Part shown: one piece after another, positions 1 to 11,979 of the stretch | Layout: every line of letters starts with the position of its first letter | Position numbering within the stretch: the first letter of the stretch is position 1 | From: Tubiluchus corallicola | Taxonomy: Eukaryota > Priapulida > Priapulimorpha > Priapulimorphida > Tubiluchidae | Length of the DNA stretch: 64,000 nt | Direction of reading: 5' to 3' | NCBI GenBank assembly: GCA_030141605.1 | Contig: JAQGDQ010000870.1 | Coordinates: 1 to 64,000, forward strand | Position numbers and translations under genes: made by a program | Notes under the pieces: generated by a model | Told to the model about the DNA's origin: nothing | What the model saw: the letters and a program-made list of their open reading frames with translations, nothing else | Databases searched by the model: none

Positions 1-762
1 TTACTTTCTTTCTTTATTCAATGACTGATTGTTAAATGGCTACGCCTAACTGTCAACACGGGAGTTTGAGTTTACCAGTTTTATTCAGTGTTATTGCTAA
101 TGTAAGCTATGTGTGCAGAAAGACAACAAATTGGTGATGCAAAATTTCAAAACGATTTTTTAGCTTTATGTAAAAATTGCAAAATAAATTGGTTATTAAA
201 TGATATAAATCGTTAATTAATTATTTGTGATGTGCTACCTAAAGAGTAGGAGTTTTTATTAGTGTCAGTACTTGCTTCCTTAATTAGTTAATTAATTAAT
301 TAATTAATTATAACCGAATCCTGGGAATATCAGACAGCGAATTAATAAACATAGTCCTATGAAAATGTTTTAGAATGTATTATAGCACATTGTTTTAGAA
401 TATATTGAAGTATTGTAGCACATTTACTATTGTTCCATATATCAACATCAATTTTTGTACTGTTGATGTTTTGGACGTTTTAACTTGCTAGGTTTACCGC
501 ATCAACCACAAAATTTCTTGACAAGCAGAAGTTCTTTGTGCAGAGAAAAAACATTTCGATGTACGTAATTTTTTGTGTACGTCAATACTATTTTTCCTTA
601 GCGTAGAGCAACTGCTTTGTTGGACATAACTAATAACACCCTCTACGTGCATCGTTAGTTAATGCTGCCAAACTTTACTATTATGTAATTATTATTATTA
701 TTATGTATTATTATGTAAAGTATTACTAATAATTATGTAAAGTATTACAATTTCATTTTGTA
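1..762. other. Upstream region of gene A, no gene seen
   Basis: This AT-rich stretch holds a TTAA tetranucleotide run at 281-310 and short ATT runs near 690-715. The sequence just before gene A ends in a pyrimidine-rich stretch plus TAG at 761-763. That looks like a 3' splice site, so a non-coding first exon of gene A may lie here or beyond the window edge. I could not place it: the only TATA-like string (203-209) has no convincing donor after it. Confidence 0.4.
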
Positions 763-769
763 GGCAACA

Positions 770-2004
770 ATGAAGTTGTTACTAGTACTGGGACTAATTT
801 TCACGGTAAGCAATAAACATACAGTTTATAGAATGTATATACCATATTTGTCGTGGCATTCTCTTTATCGCGTCATCATCATCATCACCACCACCACTAC
901 CGCCACCGCCACCACCATCACCACCTACACCACCACCACCACAACCACACAATTTTGCAAGTTACCACACAAGTATTTTAAAAAATATACAATAAATAAG
1001 CTTGGCGCCTTCCTTTCATGAAACAGAAGCTCCGAATTTCGTTTTGCAAGGAAAAATTTTCTGGCAAAACTCATGACATCTATTTTGCAACTACACTTGA
1101 GACTAATAATGATCTAAAACTCTCTGTTGAGCTTCGAACCGTAAACCTCTCAACTAATAATGGTGCTGAAAAATTAGCAATGTTTAAATAGCTAGAAGTA
1201 ATAAATACATTTTTTGCTTTGCAGTTGAGTAGAGTAGACTCCAGTGGTGTAAGTTTTGGTACTGGTGCTGGCTACGGAGGCGGTGTAGGCTATGGTGGCG
1301 GTCTTGGATATGGCGGTGGTGCAGGCTACAGTGGTGCGAATTATGGTGGTCAACCGTACGATGTTACATACGACAAGGGTTCCTACGGCGCTCATCTGAA
1401 AGCGGCTTCTGGAGAAAAAGCTGTTGCTGCTGCCGCGAAATCCGCTGGACGTCTGGTGGATGCCAATTATGCCTTGAAGGACAAAACCCATGCGGACTCC
1501 AAAACCAAGGTCCACGCTTACCAACATGCTTACAGGAAGGGCTATCAATGGGCTGAGCCAAAGGAGCACTACAGATACAGCAAACGCAGACCCATTTATG
1601 GTGGATACGGAGGATATGGAGGTGGATATGGATTAGGTGGCTATGGTGGGCACGGTGGATTTGGAGGATATGGAAGTGGCCTTGGTGGTTACGGTGGATT
1701 TGGAGGTGGTTATGGTGGCTATGGTGGATTTGGTGGTTACGGTGGTTATGGGGGTGGCTATGGAGGTTATGGCGGTTACGGTGGCGGCCGCGGTGGTTAC
1801 GGCGGGTTTGGTGGCGGCTATGGTGGTTATGGTGGCTATGGTGGATTTGGTGGTTACGGTGGTTATGGGGGTGGCTATGGAGGTTATGGCGGTTACGGTG
1901 GCGGCCGCGGTGGTTACGGCGGGTTTGGTGGAGGCTATGGTGGATATGGTGGAGGTTACGGTGGATTCGGCGGAGGATATGGAGGTTATGGACGTGGATG
2001 GTAA
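770..2004 (+). CDS. Gene A: secreted Gly/Tyr-rich structural protein (2 coding exons)
   Basis: The coding sequence is join(770..805,1225..2004), 271 aa. The first exon encodes only the front of a signal peptide (MKLLLVLGLIFT). A phase-0 intron with GTAAGC donor and TTTGCAG acceptor follows, and the leader continues as LSRV in exon 2. The mature protein has a short GYGGG region (about residues 27-55), then an Ala/Lys-rich, probably helical region (68-116) ending in HAYRKGYQWAEP. A dibasic SKRRP comes next, and the rest is GGYGG / GGFGG repeats to the C-terminus. Such repeats occur in shell-matrix, cuticle, eggshell and other extracellular structural proteins, and I cannot choose among them. 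The 50-residue region before Pro124 aligns without gaps with gene C. A 117-bp segment of the repeat region is tandemly duplicated. Overlapping frames on both strands are low-complexity shadows. Confidence 0.85.
870..945 (+). repeat. ATC/ACC trinucleotide repeat in gene A intron 1
   Basis: An imperfect CATCATC to CCACCACC run lies inside the intron. It creates a spurious poly-Thr frame continuing from exon 1, which is not considered coding. Confidence 0.75.
1720..1960 (+). repeat. 117-bp in-frame tandem duplication inside gene A
   Basis: Two nearly identical 117-bp units (39 codons) follow one another. Each carries a GCGGCCGC site, at 1784-1791 and 1901-1908. The period is a multiple of three, so the GGY/GGF reading frame is kept. 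Near identity at silent positions suggests a recent duplication or gene conversion. Confidence 0.8.
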
Positions 2005-2595
2005 ATAATTTCCAAATTAGTAGATTCACCAAATCGAAACTAGCCAAAGTTGTTTATTGTTTGTTAAATATTGTTGTTAACTAATAATATTAATTATTAT
2101 AATAACCATGATAACCATTTTTATGTTAGCAAACTGTGATAACAATTACACCTGTACTAATGACTGGTTGTGGGCGAAGCTGAATTATAAAAAGGAGCTC
2201 TTATTTATAATATTGAGGCCTATGTCGATGAGTGATGACGCTGTCTGTGATAGTAAGTTTTCTTTCAAAGGTATACATTCATGATCAATCATTGTTACTC
2301 ATTCTGTCAATGTTAACAGTTTGTATTATTAAGTGACCTGCAGACTGTGTAACTGTGACAAGCTGCTTATAAATAGATATTTTTGCAAAAAATACTTCTT
2401 GTTTTTTTTCGTCTTTTGACTTATAAGCTTGTGATATTACAAATGAATGTCATAACCATAGTAATAAGTAGCAATTGTTTTCAATCAATTTTAAAATTAA
2501 AAATCATTTCAAAATTCAGCACTATAGTTGAGACGTTGAACGAATTTGAAAACATTTACTGGCAAAAGTAAAGCATGTCCCATGATTGCTATTTC

Positions 2596-2601
2596 AATAA
2601 A
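2596..2601 (+). terminator. AATAAA poly(A) signal, probably gene A
   Basis: This is a canonical AATAAA about 590 nt after the gene A stop codon. The 3'UTR in between is AT-rich with no other obvious canonical signal. Confidence 0.45.
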
Positions 2602-2777
2602 CCTTTGCATTCAGTGTTTACGAATCTCCTCAGTAAACCATCAATAACTAACTGCAGTGTGGCTGCTCTACTAAAGCATGACAAATAAATAAATGAAACG
2701 TAGATCAGCAATCAAACAAGCAAACTGACAGACAAACAAAAAATTACTGCATACTTGTGAAACAAAAGTTAAATATA

Positions 2778-2846
2778 TACATACACACGCACACGCACAC
2801 GCACACGCACGCACATACACACACACATACACACACACACACACAC

Positions 2847-2897
<51 letters not shown>

Positions 2898-2914
2898 CAT
2901 ATATATATATATAA
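2778..2914 (+). repeat. (AC)n / (TA)n microsatellite
   Basis: A dinucleotide AC run with interspersed GCACAC units grades into ATATAT. The His-Thr and Val-Cys frames over it are artefacts. Confidence 0.9.
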
Positions 2915-2919
2915 TAAAA

Positions 2920-5095
2920 CAAAATCAATTTTCCCGTCAAAGGTGGTACTTTGACGAGAAAATTTATTTGAGTTTATTTTGTTTATTTTTCTTATTTTGA
3001 TGCACTTAAGTCTAATATATATTAGAGGTTGAAGAATAATTGAAAAAACAGAAATGGGGATGATTAGCTATACATATGCCTATCGTAGATTAAACGTTTA
3101 TTAAAATTTACAAGTTTTAATCTATAATTGAAAAGTTCTTGTTGTGAATATATGTTCATCGTCTATAGACATGCTCACTATTTTCATGGTCAAGCTTAAA
3201 CATAATTATGTATACTAGATGGCGCCTGTTTTCAAAGGCGGATACGTTTGTTACAATATAACTTATGTATCGAATCTCACCCTCATTATCCCGAAAAAAC
3301 ACAATTTTTCTGATTTTATCGTTCGTTGTATCAAACATATATTAAATGTCGAAGAATAAAATAATGAAAAACACTGTGGGTGATTTGTAGGCTAAATATC
3401 TAAATGTGCCTTAGATAAATGTCATAGGTTCGCATTAAAAATTAACATTAACGTTACAAACAATTAAAAAATGTTTGTAATATATACTGCTGAAAATTTA
3501 TTAGTGTCACTATACGGTTTAAACTTTTAAAAACTTGATGTAAACTTTGCCACACTGGAGAAGATTAGTTTTTTAAAGTGTTAAAACTCTTTCCATGAAT
3601 AATAATAGTTTCGGTCTGCACTGTCATGAAGTAGCAACTAGGTAATATCATTTCGAAAAATGATTTCGAAAAAACAACATTATCAGAGGTCATCCTTTAC
3701 TTCATTTTATTAAGCCACTGCTCCAAGTTGATGAGAGAGAGAGAACATTATTAATCATCTGAGACTGTTTGCATTAAAAAACAAATAAAAGTGTTATATT
3801 TAAAACAAATTGACAGTTTGTTTAAGTGATTGTCTAGTAATATTTTTAGTACTTAGATCTATATACGGCTCGGGAATGGGATTCAATAGTTACCGCCCCT
3901 CTTCAGTAATTACTTTTGCCGCAATTATTATAATAATTATAATGCGCGTAACAGATTAGATTTTTTTATATTCAATGCAAAATAGACTTACGGAAATTCT
4001 CTATATAATATATCGTGGTTCGTATGTATGAAACACAATTTCTGATCATTTGAGAAATGTAAATTCGCTGTCCATTTAAAAAAACTGTACGAAAACATTT
4101 ATGTTTTATGTGTATGATCGATCATATAATTTATATATTGTATCACCAGTCTGATTTCGATATGTAGCTGATGTCACCGTAAACAAATTTTCACATGCAT
4201 AATCATTTTGATGCCTGCATGATCTTTTGAGTCTTGTTTGATTCACATAATTGAGTTACTTTGCTTTTTTATTTTGTTTTACACTCTTTGAAAATCTTCG
4301 GTGACGGTCGGTAAAATTTTCTCGATAATATGTGTCTTATGGGATCTGCCATCGTAATAGTGATTATCATGATGTAGCCTATTGTCAGTGAAAGAAGTGT
4401 TATAACATTCTTATAACCTTGTTATGTTATAACTTGACAACGCTGAATTCTGATAAGCTACCCAATGCCAATTTGAAATCATTATGGAGAAATGCGTTTT
4501 TGGTTTGTTATAATGAGTATAATCAATAAAATGAATGAATAAAAGTTATATAAGAATGACAAAAAAATATGAAACTTAAGCCTTGCGAACCTGCCGACTG
4601 CTCACGTTGGGTAATGAAGTTCAATTCTCGAAATAATATTCTTACTAGTTGCCTAACGTACCTAGGACACCGTATGTTACAGTATTATTCGCAGTACTTT
4701 AGTATCACCATTAAAGGTAGGTTACTACCGTGCTACAGCAGCAGTTTTCTACTTCTAAACTGGCAAAATATAAACAATGAAAGTGAACGTAATTAGTTTA
4801 ACCTATTTAGCTCAAAAACAGACTAAAATGGAAAGCCACTACAAACCCGGTCACAAATATTCAGATTAGAAAGCACTTAATTGCCACTTTTAGCTAATTA
4901 CTGACTGGCCCGCCGACAGTTTAAGACTTGTAGGTGACATATCTTAGCAAAAACCATGTCACTTCGGTCAGAGAATCAAACCCAGTGAAAGTTGTCACAC
5001 ATTATGACATTACTGTGTTAGCAAATAACATCACTGTGCTTCTGCTTTAAAACTCATAGTATATCTTAAGCACTTTTCTAAGACTTAACAACAAT
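2920..5095. other. Intergenic A-B, no gene seen
   Basis: AT-rich sequence without a credible exon. A TACTAGATGGCGCC string lies near 3212-3225 (see the CTCF-like finding). The small open frames here have no signal peptide, domain or splice context that I recognise. Confidence 0.5.
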
Positions 5096-5116
5096 ATATA
5101 GATTAATCGAAACAAA

Positions 5117-5852
5117 ATGGAAATAATACATTTCCTATTGTTGCTAACAGTAAGTAATTGCATTTTATTTTCTTGTTATTGCAAAATTAGTGCGTCAAAA
5201 TAGAGCAGCAATAATAAGTGACTAAGCTGTAGCTGCTTTGCAAGTGTTTAGATAAGATAAATTGTAAAGATTTTTAGAGCTCAGCTTTGCTCGTGGTTAT
5301 TCGATTCGGTCACATGTATTACAGTTGAGCTGTCTTTTTCTAATCAGTTGTGTCCAATCATTTTGATTTTTATCCCATATGTAGTACCAAATGCTGTTTG
5401 AAGGATTAATCCTTGATTTTTTCACAACTTTTCAGTTGAGTTTGGGATCCGGTTTCAAGGTTCCTCTAAACAACGTCTACTACCACACAACCGGACCACA
5501 CCCGGATAAGTACCTTGGACCAGGATATGTAGGACATGGAGGCCTATCTAGAGCTGCGTATCTACCTATCTTAGGACAACAGGTGGATGGTGTCACCAAC
5601 GTACGACCTCTTTCAGGGCATACCGATCTGAGAACTCAACGAGGCTGGACGAATACGGTTCCTGGTTATGTGTTGGGTTTTGGTGGCAGAGTGGCATACA
5701 GCGATGAGGACCCGGTCAATAAGGTCATATCACACCATCAGGGTGGGTGGGTCCGCGGCGGGAAGGCAAATAATTTTCATTTAGCGAGTTTCAGTCCGTT
5801 TATGAACATCCGAATGGGGTCATACAGGCAGAAATTCCCGGATTTTGGCTAA
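5117..5852 (+). CDS. Gene B: small secreted protein, unknown family (2 exons)
   Basis: The coding sequence is join(5117..5149,5436..5852), 149 aa. Exon 1 encodes MEIIHFLLLLT and ends in phase 0 at a GTAAGT donor. The intron ends in ACTTTTCAG and exon 2 opens with LSLGSG, completing a signal peptide cut about where gene A's is. The mature part is about 130 residues, rich in Gly, Tyr, His and Pro, without Cys. Visible segments include VYYHTTGPHPDKYLGPGYVG, GWTNTVPGYVLGFGG and a C-terminal MGSYRQKFPDFG. I recognise no domain. Its place between A and C and its split leader suggest the same secreted structural group. The first ATG is chosen because it gives the only hydrophobic leader that splices in frame. 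Confidence 0.75.
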
Positions 5853-6149
5853 TTTCGCCATTTTCAGTGATTTCTGCTTTCAGTGTTTTGTTATCTAGAC
5901 TTTTAAATTATACGTGATTCGCTAAGATCGTAATTTGAACTATTCCTGATTGCTATTTAATTTGCTTTTATGTTTTATAAATTGTAACAAGCAGATAACC
6001 GATTTTTTTATTTCGCAATATATTCTGTTAATTTCTTTCATTATTAGTGCAATTGTTTGTTTGTACGAAAATTACATTGTGTATACTGATGTTCGTAAGT
6101 TGCAAATTAATTATTAATTAATGTTATATGATTTGCGTTATATATGATT

Positions 6150-6155
6150 AATAAA
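6150..6155 (+). terminator. AATAAA poly(A) signal of gene B
   Basis: A canonical signal about 300 nt after the gene B stop codon, inside an AT-rich 3' end. Confidence 0.55.
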
Positions 6156-6159
6156 TGAA

Positions 6160-7465
6160 CAAAAAATAACCTGCCTTTATTTTGTCTTCTTAAGTTTTAC
6201 AAACAAATGCGTTGTTCCTTTAGATCAGATTCTTTATTTTGACAGCTAAGTCATAAATTACATAAAAATATACACATTGTTACAATTGTTATTACATTTA
6301 CAATTATAATTATAAAAAATATCTAAAACTACAATCATCAAAAATATAAAAACACTACAATTTTAACCGTCATTTTAACCCTGAGGCATATTTTCAGTTA
6401 AACGCTAACTAGCTAAATGCCTAAATGATATCAAATATATAGTTGTTTTCGTTTACTTTTGAAAATTTTAGATTGAAAATAGGGGGACCGAAATCAAAAT
6501 ACATTTCACATAAAAGTTCTGTAAATGTTGTAGTCTAACAAATAGAGAATAGAGAGTAAGCTGAGCAAAGTAAGAGATGCCGTAATTTAAATACATTTGT
6601 CTAGCACTGCAGTCGCACTGAAGTAAGAATAGATTTCTAATACATTTAAGTAATTTTAAAGTCTCTCCATAAATTAAAAAAATTTCTCCACAAATGGCCA
6701 TTCCACAAATAGAAGAGCAATAGGTTTTGAAAAGTAAAGTTTTAATTTCTCTAGAGCTTTTCCAAAATTAGGAACACATATTTGCTCTTCCGGCTAATAA
6801 ACATTTTGCCGCTAGATGGCCTCATCATCATCGGAAGAATCTGTGATGTGTCCTAAATACTTCTCATTGGTTACCGGATTTAACTGAATTTCATTATAAC
6901 CGATTTTTCCAAATTGTATATATTTATAGTTTTTGGTTTTACAGTAATTAACTTAGAATTTTCACAGTTAACTATAATATCAAACTCAATTTAGTCAGCA
7001 GACCATCAAGGACAAATGGCAAAAACGGGTAAAATGCTCATCTAGCTTTTTATAATTCATACAAGAATCTCATTTAGTATCATCAAAGGTGTTTAACTAA
7101 AGTTACAAACCGCCAGCAAAAGCGCAAAAAACACGTAATCTAAATCATCAAACAAAAACGCTAACTCATTGTGACAAAAATACGAAATCGTAAAAAGAGA
7201 AAAACGTAGTGCTTACCTTTCTGTAAATTACAAGATAACATTTAAATTGCGTGATTCAGTTTCCACCTTTATTGTTAAAAAATTACTGCCTCGGTAATTC
7301 CTAGTTTATGCAAGAGCCTAGTCTAAATGACAGTCTTACAGTTTTGTTTCTGAAACAGCCTGAGTCCAATCATAGGTATCTTTTTAAGTATGGGCGTGAT
7401 TCAAACAATTTTTTTCTTAACATTGACTTTGACAAAAAGAAAACCGTAACGGGATAAAGACAACT
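6160..7465. other. Intergenic B-C, no gene seen
   Basis: AT-rich sequence. A CCGCTAGATGGCCTC string lies near 6809-6823 (CTCF-like finding). No exon is supportable. Confidence 0.5.
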
Positions 7466-7468
7466 AGC

Positions 7469-7533
7469 TATAAATAGGCGTCTTCTCCACTTTTATAAAT
7501 TAAGCTGTGGGTAAATGCGTTCGTGTTCAGTGG
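7469..7533 (+). promoter_or_regulatory. TATA promoter, probably of gene C
   Basis: Two TATA-type boxes, TATAAATA at 7469-7476 and TATAAAT at 7494-7500, precede a TCAGTGG initiator-like string at 7527-7533. The second box is 33 nt from the initiator, an ideal spacing. A GTAAGC splice donor follows at 7549. Assignment to gene C is inferred from strand, order and the acceptor just before the gene C start codon. Confidence 0.6.
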
Positions 7534-7548
7534 CTTAGTGGACGAAAG
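7527..7548 (+). other. Gene C non-coding first exon (start approximate)
   Basis: This short exon runs from the initiator TCAGTGG to the donor GACGAAAG|GTAAGC. The matching acceptor is probably CTGCTTCAG at 9251-9259, seven bases before the gene C ATG, giving a 1.7-kb 5'UTR intron. If the upstream TATA box is used, the start would lie near 7499. Confidence 0.5.
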
Positions 7549-8296
7549 GTAAGCTATATTAAAAAGTGTTTTTCATTTTGTAAATGAAAGTATGAGTGCG
7601 AGATTCTCGCTTACCGTGTAGGCAATTTTTACATTCAAACTAGTTTTTTTGTTAGTTTTATTCCAAATCGTGGATGGTAATTATATGGCTACACACAGAT
7701 GTAGTCTTTAAGATGTTGTTCTTATGATAAAAAAAATCGTATATTGTTTTCTTTTTAATTTAAAGACCAGTGTCCCTATCAACCCCGCATGTTAGGGTGA
7801 ATAGAGACAGCTCTATTTTTAGTTCTTGTACTCATCTTGCATTACATGAGGTGAAACAGGACACAACTTAGGTTTTAAAAAGCGGGTTTTAAAATCAGTT
7901 ACTTTCATATGTAGGATAAATTTACAAAGCTTGGCTATAATAGCGCAGATAATTGATCTCATATCTTAGAAAGAAACCCAACATTTTAGGATGGGTTTCC
8001 GCTAACACAATTTGCTCTTGTATTGTATTGTTTTTATGTTGTTTTCTTGTATTGTGGTCCAGCTGGGAGTCGTTTATACCTGCTTTATAACTGCTCAAAA
8101 ATTCACAAAAAAATAAAGAATGATTCAAAACTGAAAAAATCTATTTAGATATTACTGAAGATAAGTCTCAAATGCCAGCTACTGTTCAACTGATTAGGCC
8201 TTTAAAATAAAAATTTAGACTACCATTATTTGAAAAAATTTAATTTGAAGCGACTTTGAAAACAATTTTATTGAAAGAGCGCTTTGCAAATAAATA

Positions 8297-8297
<1 letters not shown>

Positions 8298-8366
<69 letters not shown>

Positions 8367-8368
8367 TA
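8298..8368 (+). repeat. (TTA)n microsatellite
   Basis: An uninterrupted TTA run of about 70 bp inside the proposed 5'UTR intron of gene C. Confidence 0.9.
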
Positions 8369-9265
8369 TTATATAATGACATTAATTTATTTACTTACTA
8401 CTTCGTTGTCCACAAAGAACAATATTTTAACTTAAATTTAGACTAACCGCCTAACAGTCGTCCCACTTGTTTTGCTAATGCCTTAAATGCCTTACAGAAA
8501 TGTTTCCAGCACTGTTGTTACTTTCCACAAAAAGTTGATGTAATTAATGTGATAATCTGATCATGACATCTACAACATGACTTACCGAATACACGAAAAA
8601 CTTGCAAGAAAAAGCAATCCGTTTCGTTATCGTTTTATTGCGTACACCTGTTGCTTTTTTATATTGTGGTTCAGAGCATTGATTCAAAACAGCGAAAACT
8701 TTGCGCTAATAATTTGTTCTTTATTGTTGATAGACCTAGTAACAGACTACATTTGGACTGTTGCAGTACGATTTACCTGTAGTCACATATTTTCTCTTTT
8801 CCTCATGATTATTCAGTTGCTTAACTAATAAACTAATTAACTGATCACGAAAAACTTCCAAACGAAAATTATAATTTAGTACTTCCGCCTCGTTCAAGAT
8901 TTTATCAAGTACAGAAATATTTTTGTTGACAAACAATAGATGGTAAAATTGTACTCAAAAATATTATACAGTAAAAACTGGTACACGTATATACGGGAAA
9001 AACTATAATAAAATGGAAAGGGGGAGCTGTGGTTAGATTGACCATGGTGCGAATGTACAGTAGTGGTGTAAACTAAAAGTTCCTAATAAAATACTTTGGC
9101 GCTGATCATAAACCATGTTTGGCGGATTCCTGCCGGTGGGATATGTACCGAGTTAGACTTGAGAATTACTCACGTCTCATTGAAATACAAAAATGGTGTT
9201 TTACATGGTACCAGTATTTCTGCATCTGCTACCTTTTAAAAGACACACAACTGCTTCAGATCAAA

Positions 9266-10576
9266 ATGGATTTCGTCTTCCTCCTCTTCGCCGTGTCCGT
9301 GTTCACTTCTGTTGTCGATGCGGAAGGCTACACAAAAGGGCCGGATTACTTTACAACCGTGATAGCTGGACCTTACACGCACGCTCGTGTTGTAGGAAAT
9401 GGTCAGAAGAGCGCTGTGAGCACTTATATCCGAGAAGGCCATGCGGCCGGCGCTGATTATGCCAGAGACCAGGCCCAAGCGGCGAAAACGTCGGCCCAAG
9501 CAAGAGGATACGACTATGCGCACAGGTATCAAAACTGGATATATATATATATATATATTTTACTCTTACTTAGACTATTAATTATCTAATTATAAATTGT
9601 GCCTAGGCTGCTTTTGAACTTTGATGATAAAATCCTAGACTGGTTCGGTCCAAAAATGAAAAATGAAAAGATTGTGGTTGAGCCTGAATTTGAACCAAAG
9701 ACTTTAGGCAAAGTGATTACCTTGTACGCATTTCACCTGAAGATTCCATCATGGATATTCCAATAATACGTTCTTATAAACAGATGGCACTACAATAACT
9801 GCGCGTTTTATCGCATCAATATGTTTACAGCATTTGTATCGCCAACTACTAAAACTGAGTATTAAACTAATAGAAGTTTATAGACGTTGAATTAAAGATT
9901 TAAAACATATTCGATTGCCACAATTGTAGCTGGCCATGTACCTGCTTATCATTGCAAGTATTACCAATGTAGCCATGCACAAAAACGGTAGAGAATAATA
10001 CAGTGAGTGGATGAGGCTTGCGTGATGTCAACTCAGAAAGTCATCAGTTTTTACTCTCTACATTTAGGTCCTCAGAACTAATGAGAAAACTGACATTGGT
10101 GCAATATTTTCATTTTCAGATCAGGAGCATCATACTATCAACCAAAGTTGTTGTACAGTTACGTCTATGATCAGCCTTTGTTGGGCTACAGAGATGTTAA
10201 TCCCAGCATTCCACACATTGATACAAACATTCAAAAATTGGATTTGCCAATGGTGCCATTTCCGTACCAGCATTTAAATGTACCAGTTAATCATGGACGC
10301 GAATCTACCTACGGTGATGGCACATCTGCTGGTTATCATGGCAAGGAAGATAATGAGTACTTTGACTCCAGATACAGAGCACCCTATGAAAACAATGGGT
10401 ACAGGGTGGAAGAAGGTTACGATGCGCCGTATTATGATCGGTACAATCATTATGGTGTTGACAGTCCTTATGGCGACGAATACAATTCTAAAAAATATAG
10501 AGATGATGGATATGATTACCCTAAAGATTTTCGTGCTCATAGTTATGGCCGACAAAACAATAATCCTTATTACTAA
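9266..10576 (+). CDS. Gene C: secreted Tyr-rich protein (2 coding exons)
   Basis: The coding sequence is join(9266..9525,10120..10576), 238 aa. The leader MDFVFLLFAVSVFTSVVDA is cleaved about after Ala19. Exon 1 continues through an Ala-rich region (about 46-83) and ends in phase 2 at CACAG|GTATCA. Exon 2 begins after CATTTTCAG and completes an Arg codon, then SGASYYQP. The 50 residues ending at that Pro align ungapped with gene A residues 75-124, with about a dozen identities including the paired Gly, Tyr and Pro. The remainder is rich in Tyr, Asp, Asn and Gly (YDAPYYDRYNHYGVDSPYG; C-terminal NNNPYY), a composition seen in sclerotised or DOPA-containing matrix proteins. That role is inference. 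No Cys-rich or enzymatic domain is visible. The ATG at 9266 is preferred over upstream in-frame sequence because it alone opens a signal peptide. Confidence 0.82.
9630..9725 (-). repeat. SINE-like fragment in gene C intron
   Basis: The segment contains GAATTTGAACCAAAGACTTTAG. It resembles the SINE-like copies near 21.6, 41.1 and 59.3 kb, whose reverse strand carries a pol III B-box (GGTTCAAATC). Confidence 0.4.
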
Positions 10577-10867
10577 ATTGATATTACAAAGTGCTCTGGT
10601 AACGTTTCAGAATTGTGAAATGTCTAGATACTTTTTGAACAGATTGTCGTATTTTGTCTAAAAGTTTTGGCCTGAAAATACCACACTTGCTTGATAACTT
10701 TAGCGTTTTTTATGATGTTGTGAAGTACTTATTATGCATAATATAAGAAAAACAATAATTCAACATTGGAATGATATCTTTTTGTGTATGTATAAGATTG
10801 GGGCTATGTTGAACAAATGTTTACAGTTGATAAGAAGAGCTACAAAAACTAAGACAGCCAGTCATTA

Positions 10868-10879
10868 AATAAATTTATT
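10868..10879. terminator. Palindromic AATAAATTTATT, poly(A) signal on both strands
   Basis: The palindrome AATAAATTTATT reads AATAAA on both strands. It lies 292 nt after the gene C stop codon and about 1.1 kb beyond the stop of the converging gene D. It is the natural gene C signal and could also serve gene D. Confidence 0.55.
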
Positions 10880-11369
10880 TCAAAGTTTGAGCTATTTACA
10901 TAATACATGTACAATTTAAATTCTGATAAAATAATTGATTGTTCCATCCGTATAGCCTTTATTATTATAGACTGGTTCAATCAAAAACAGACTAGTTTAC
11001 TAAAGACATGATAATAACTGGAATAAGAAACTTGTTTACTCTTGTTAATACGTAATAACAGAGTAATAAAGTAACAACAGCGTCAAAAGTGAGCTGCAAA
11101 AAGGTAAACACGTCAAATATGGGATTTCCAAAGTCTAATTTTAAAATTTTAATAGTTCCAAGATAGATATAACTATTCCTTTAAGATAGTTACGCACATA
11201 TATTCAGTGTAATAATACAAAAAACACTGTTCTATTGTATTCCTTGCGATATTTGGTAGAATTTTCTGCATACAATAAAATAGCGATAAACAGTGAAAAA
11301 ACTTGCAATGTGGTAGATTTTTTTTAAACCCACTGTGTCCACAATTATTGTATCGTTGCTTATCATAAT

Positions 11370-11380
11370 TTTATTTTATT
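11370..11380 (-). terminator. Candidate poly(A) signals of gene D
   Basis: Two overlapping TTTATT strings on the + strand read AATAAA on the minus strand, about 600 nt after the gene D stop. Usage is unknown. Confidence 0.35.
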
Positions 11381-11979
11381 GCAATTAGAGCAGCTGATAT
11401 ATAAATAATTAGTTGATTTATCAAATGATGCACAATAAAACATCAGATGATGTTTATACATTAATTGATGTATAATTAATACTGTTTAAGCCAATTATTA
11501 CTGTAAGCCGCCTTTTTAAATAAGCATTGTCAGTTTTCTAATTCCTTTGATAAACAAAAACCAATGCAAAATTTTACAAGCTATTTATAAAAAACAGCTA
11601 TTACACTTCTCATCTTATTTTATACAAACGCTTTCTTTTACAGTTGTCTATTACAGTATTGGTTTAGATCAGGCTATACTTATCACAAAATACTAGAAAA
11701 GAATAGGCGCTTTCTTTAATTAAGCCGTGCTTTCGTTCTTTGGGAATCACTATAAGCTCTTTCTTGAAAGTAAAACTAATTATCGACTGAAATTTAGCAT
11801 GGATTTGACTTTTTAATGTGTTACACTAATTTCATACTTTTACTCTAAACTGAAGAGACTGGAGAAACGCTGCAAACACTCATCTTCTAGATCAACTCCA
11901 TAGTTATTTTGACTACAGCATTCTTTCAATAAATACTACATGTATTTACAAGTCAGAGAGGTGATGGTCGTCTGAGTGT

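Noticed and set aside
770-1021. 83-aa frame reading through the gene A donor into poly-Thr
   Set aside because: Only the first 36 bases are coding; GTAAGC and the exon 2 acceptor give a far better protein.
1364-2047. Long frames overlapping gene A (His/Arg-rich on minus, Val/Met-rich on plus)
   Set aside because: Shadows of the GGY repeat codons in other frames; no signal peptide or splice context.
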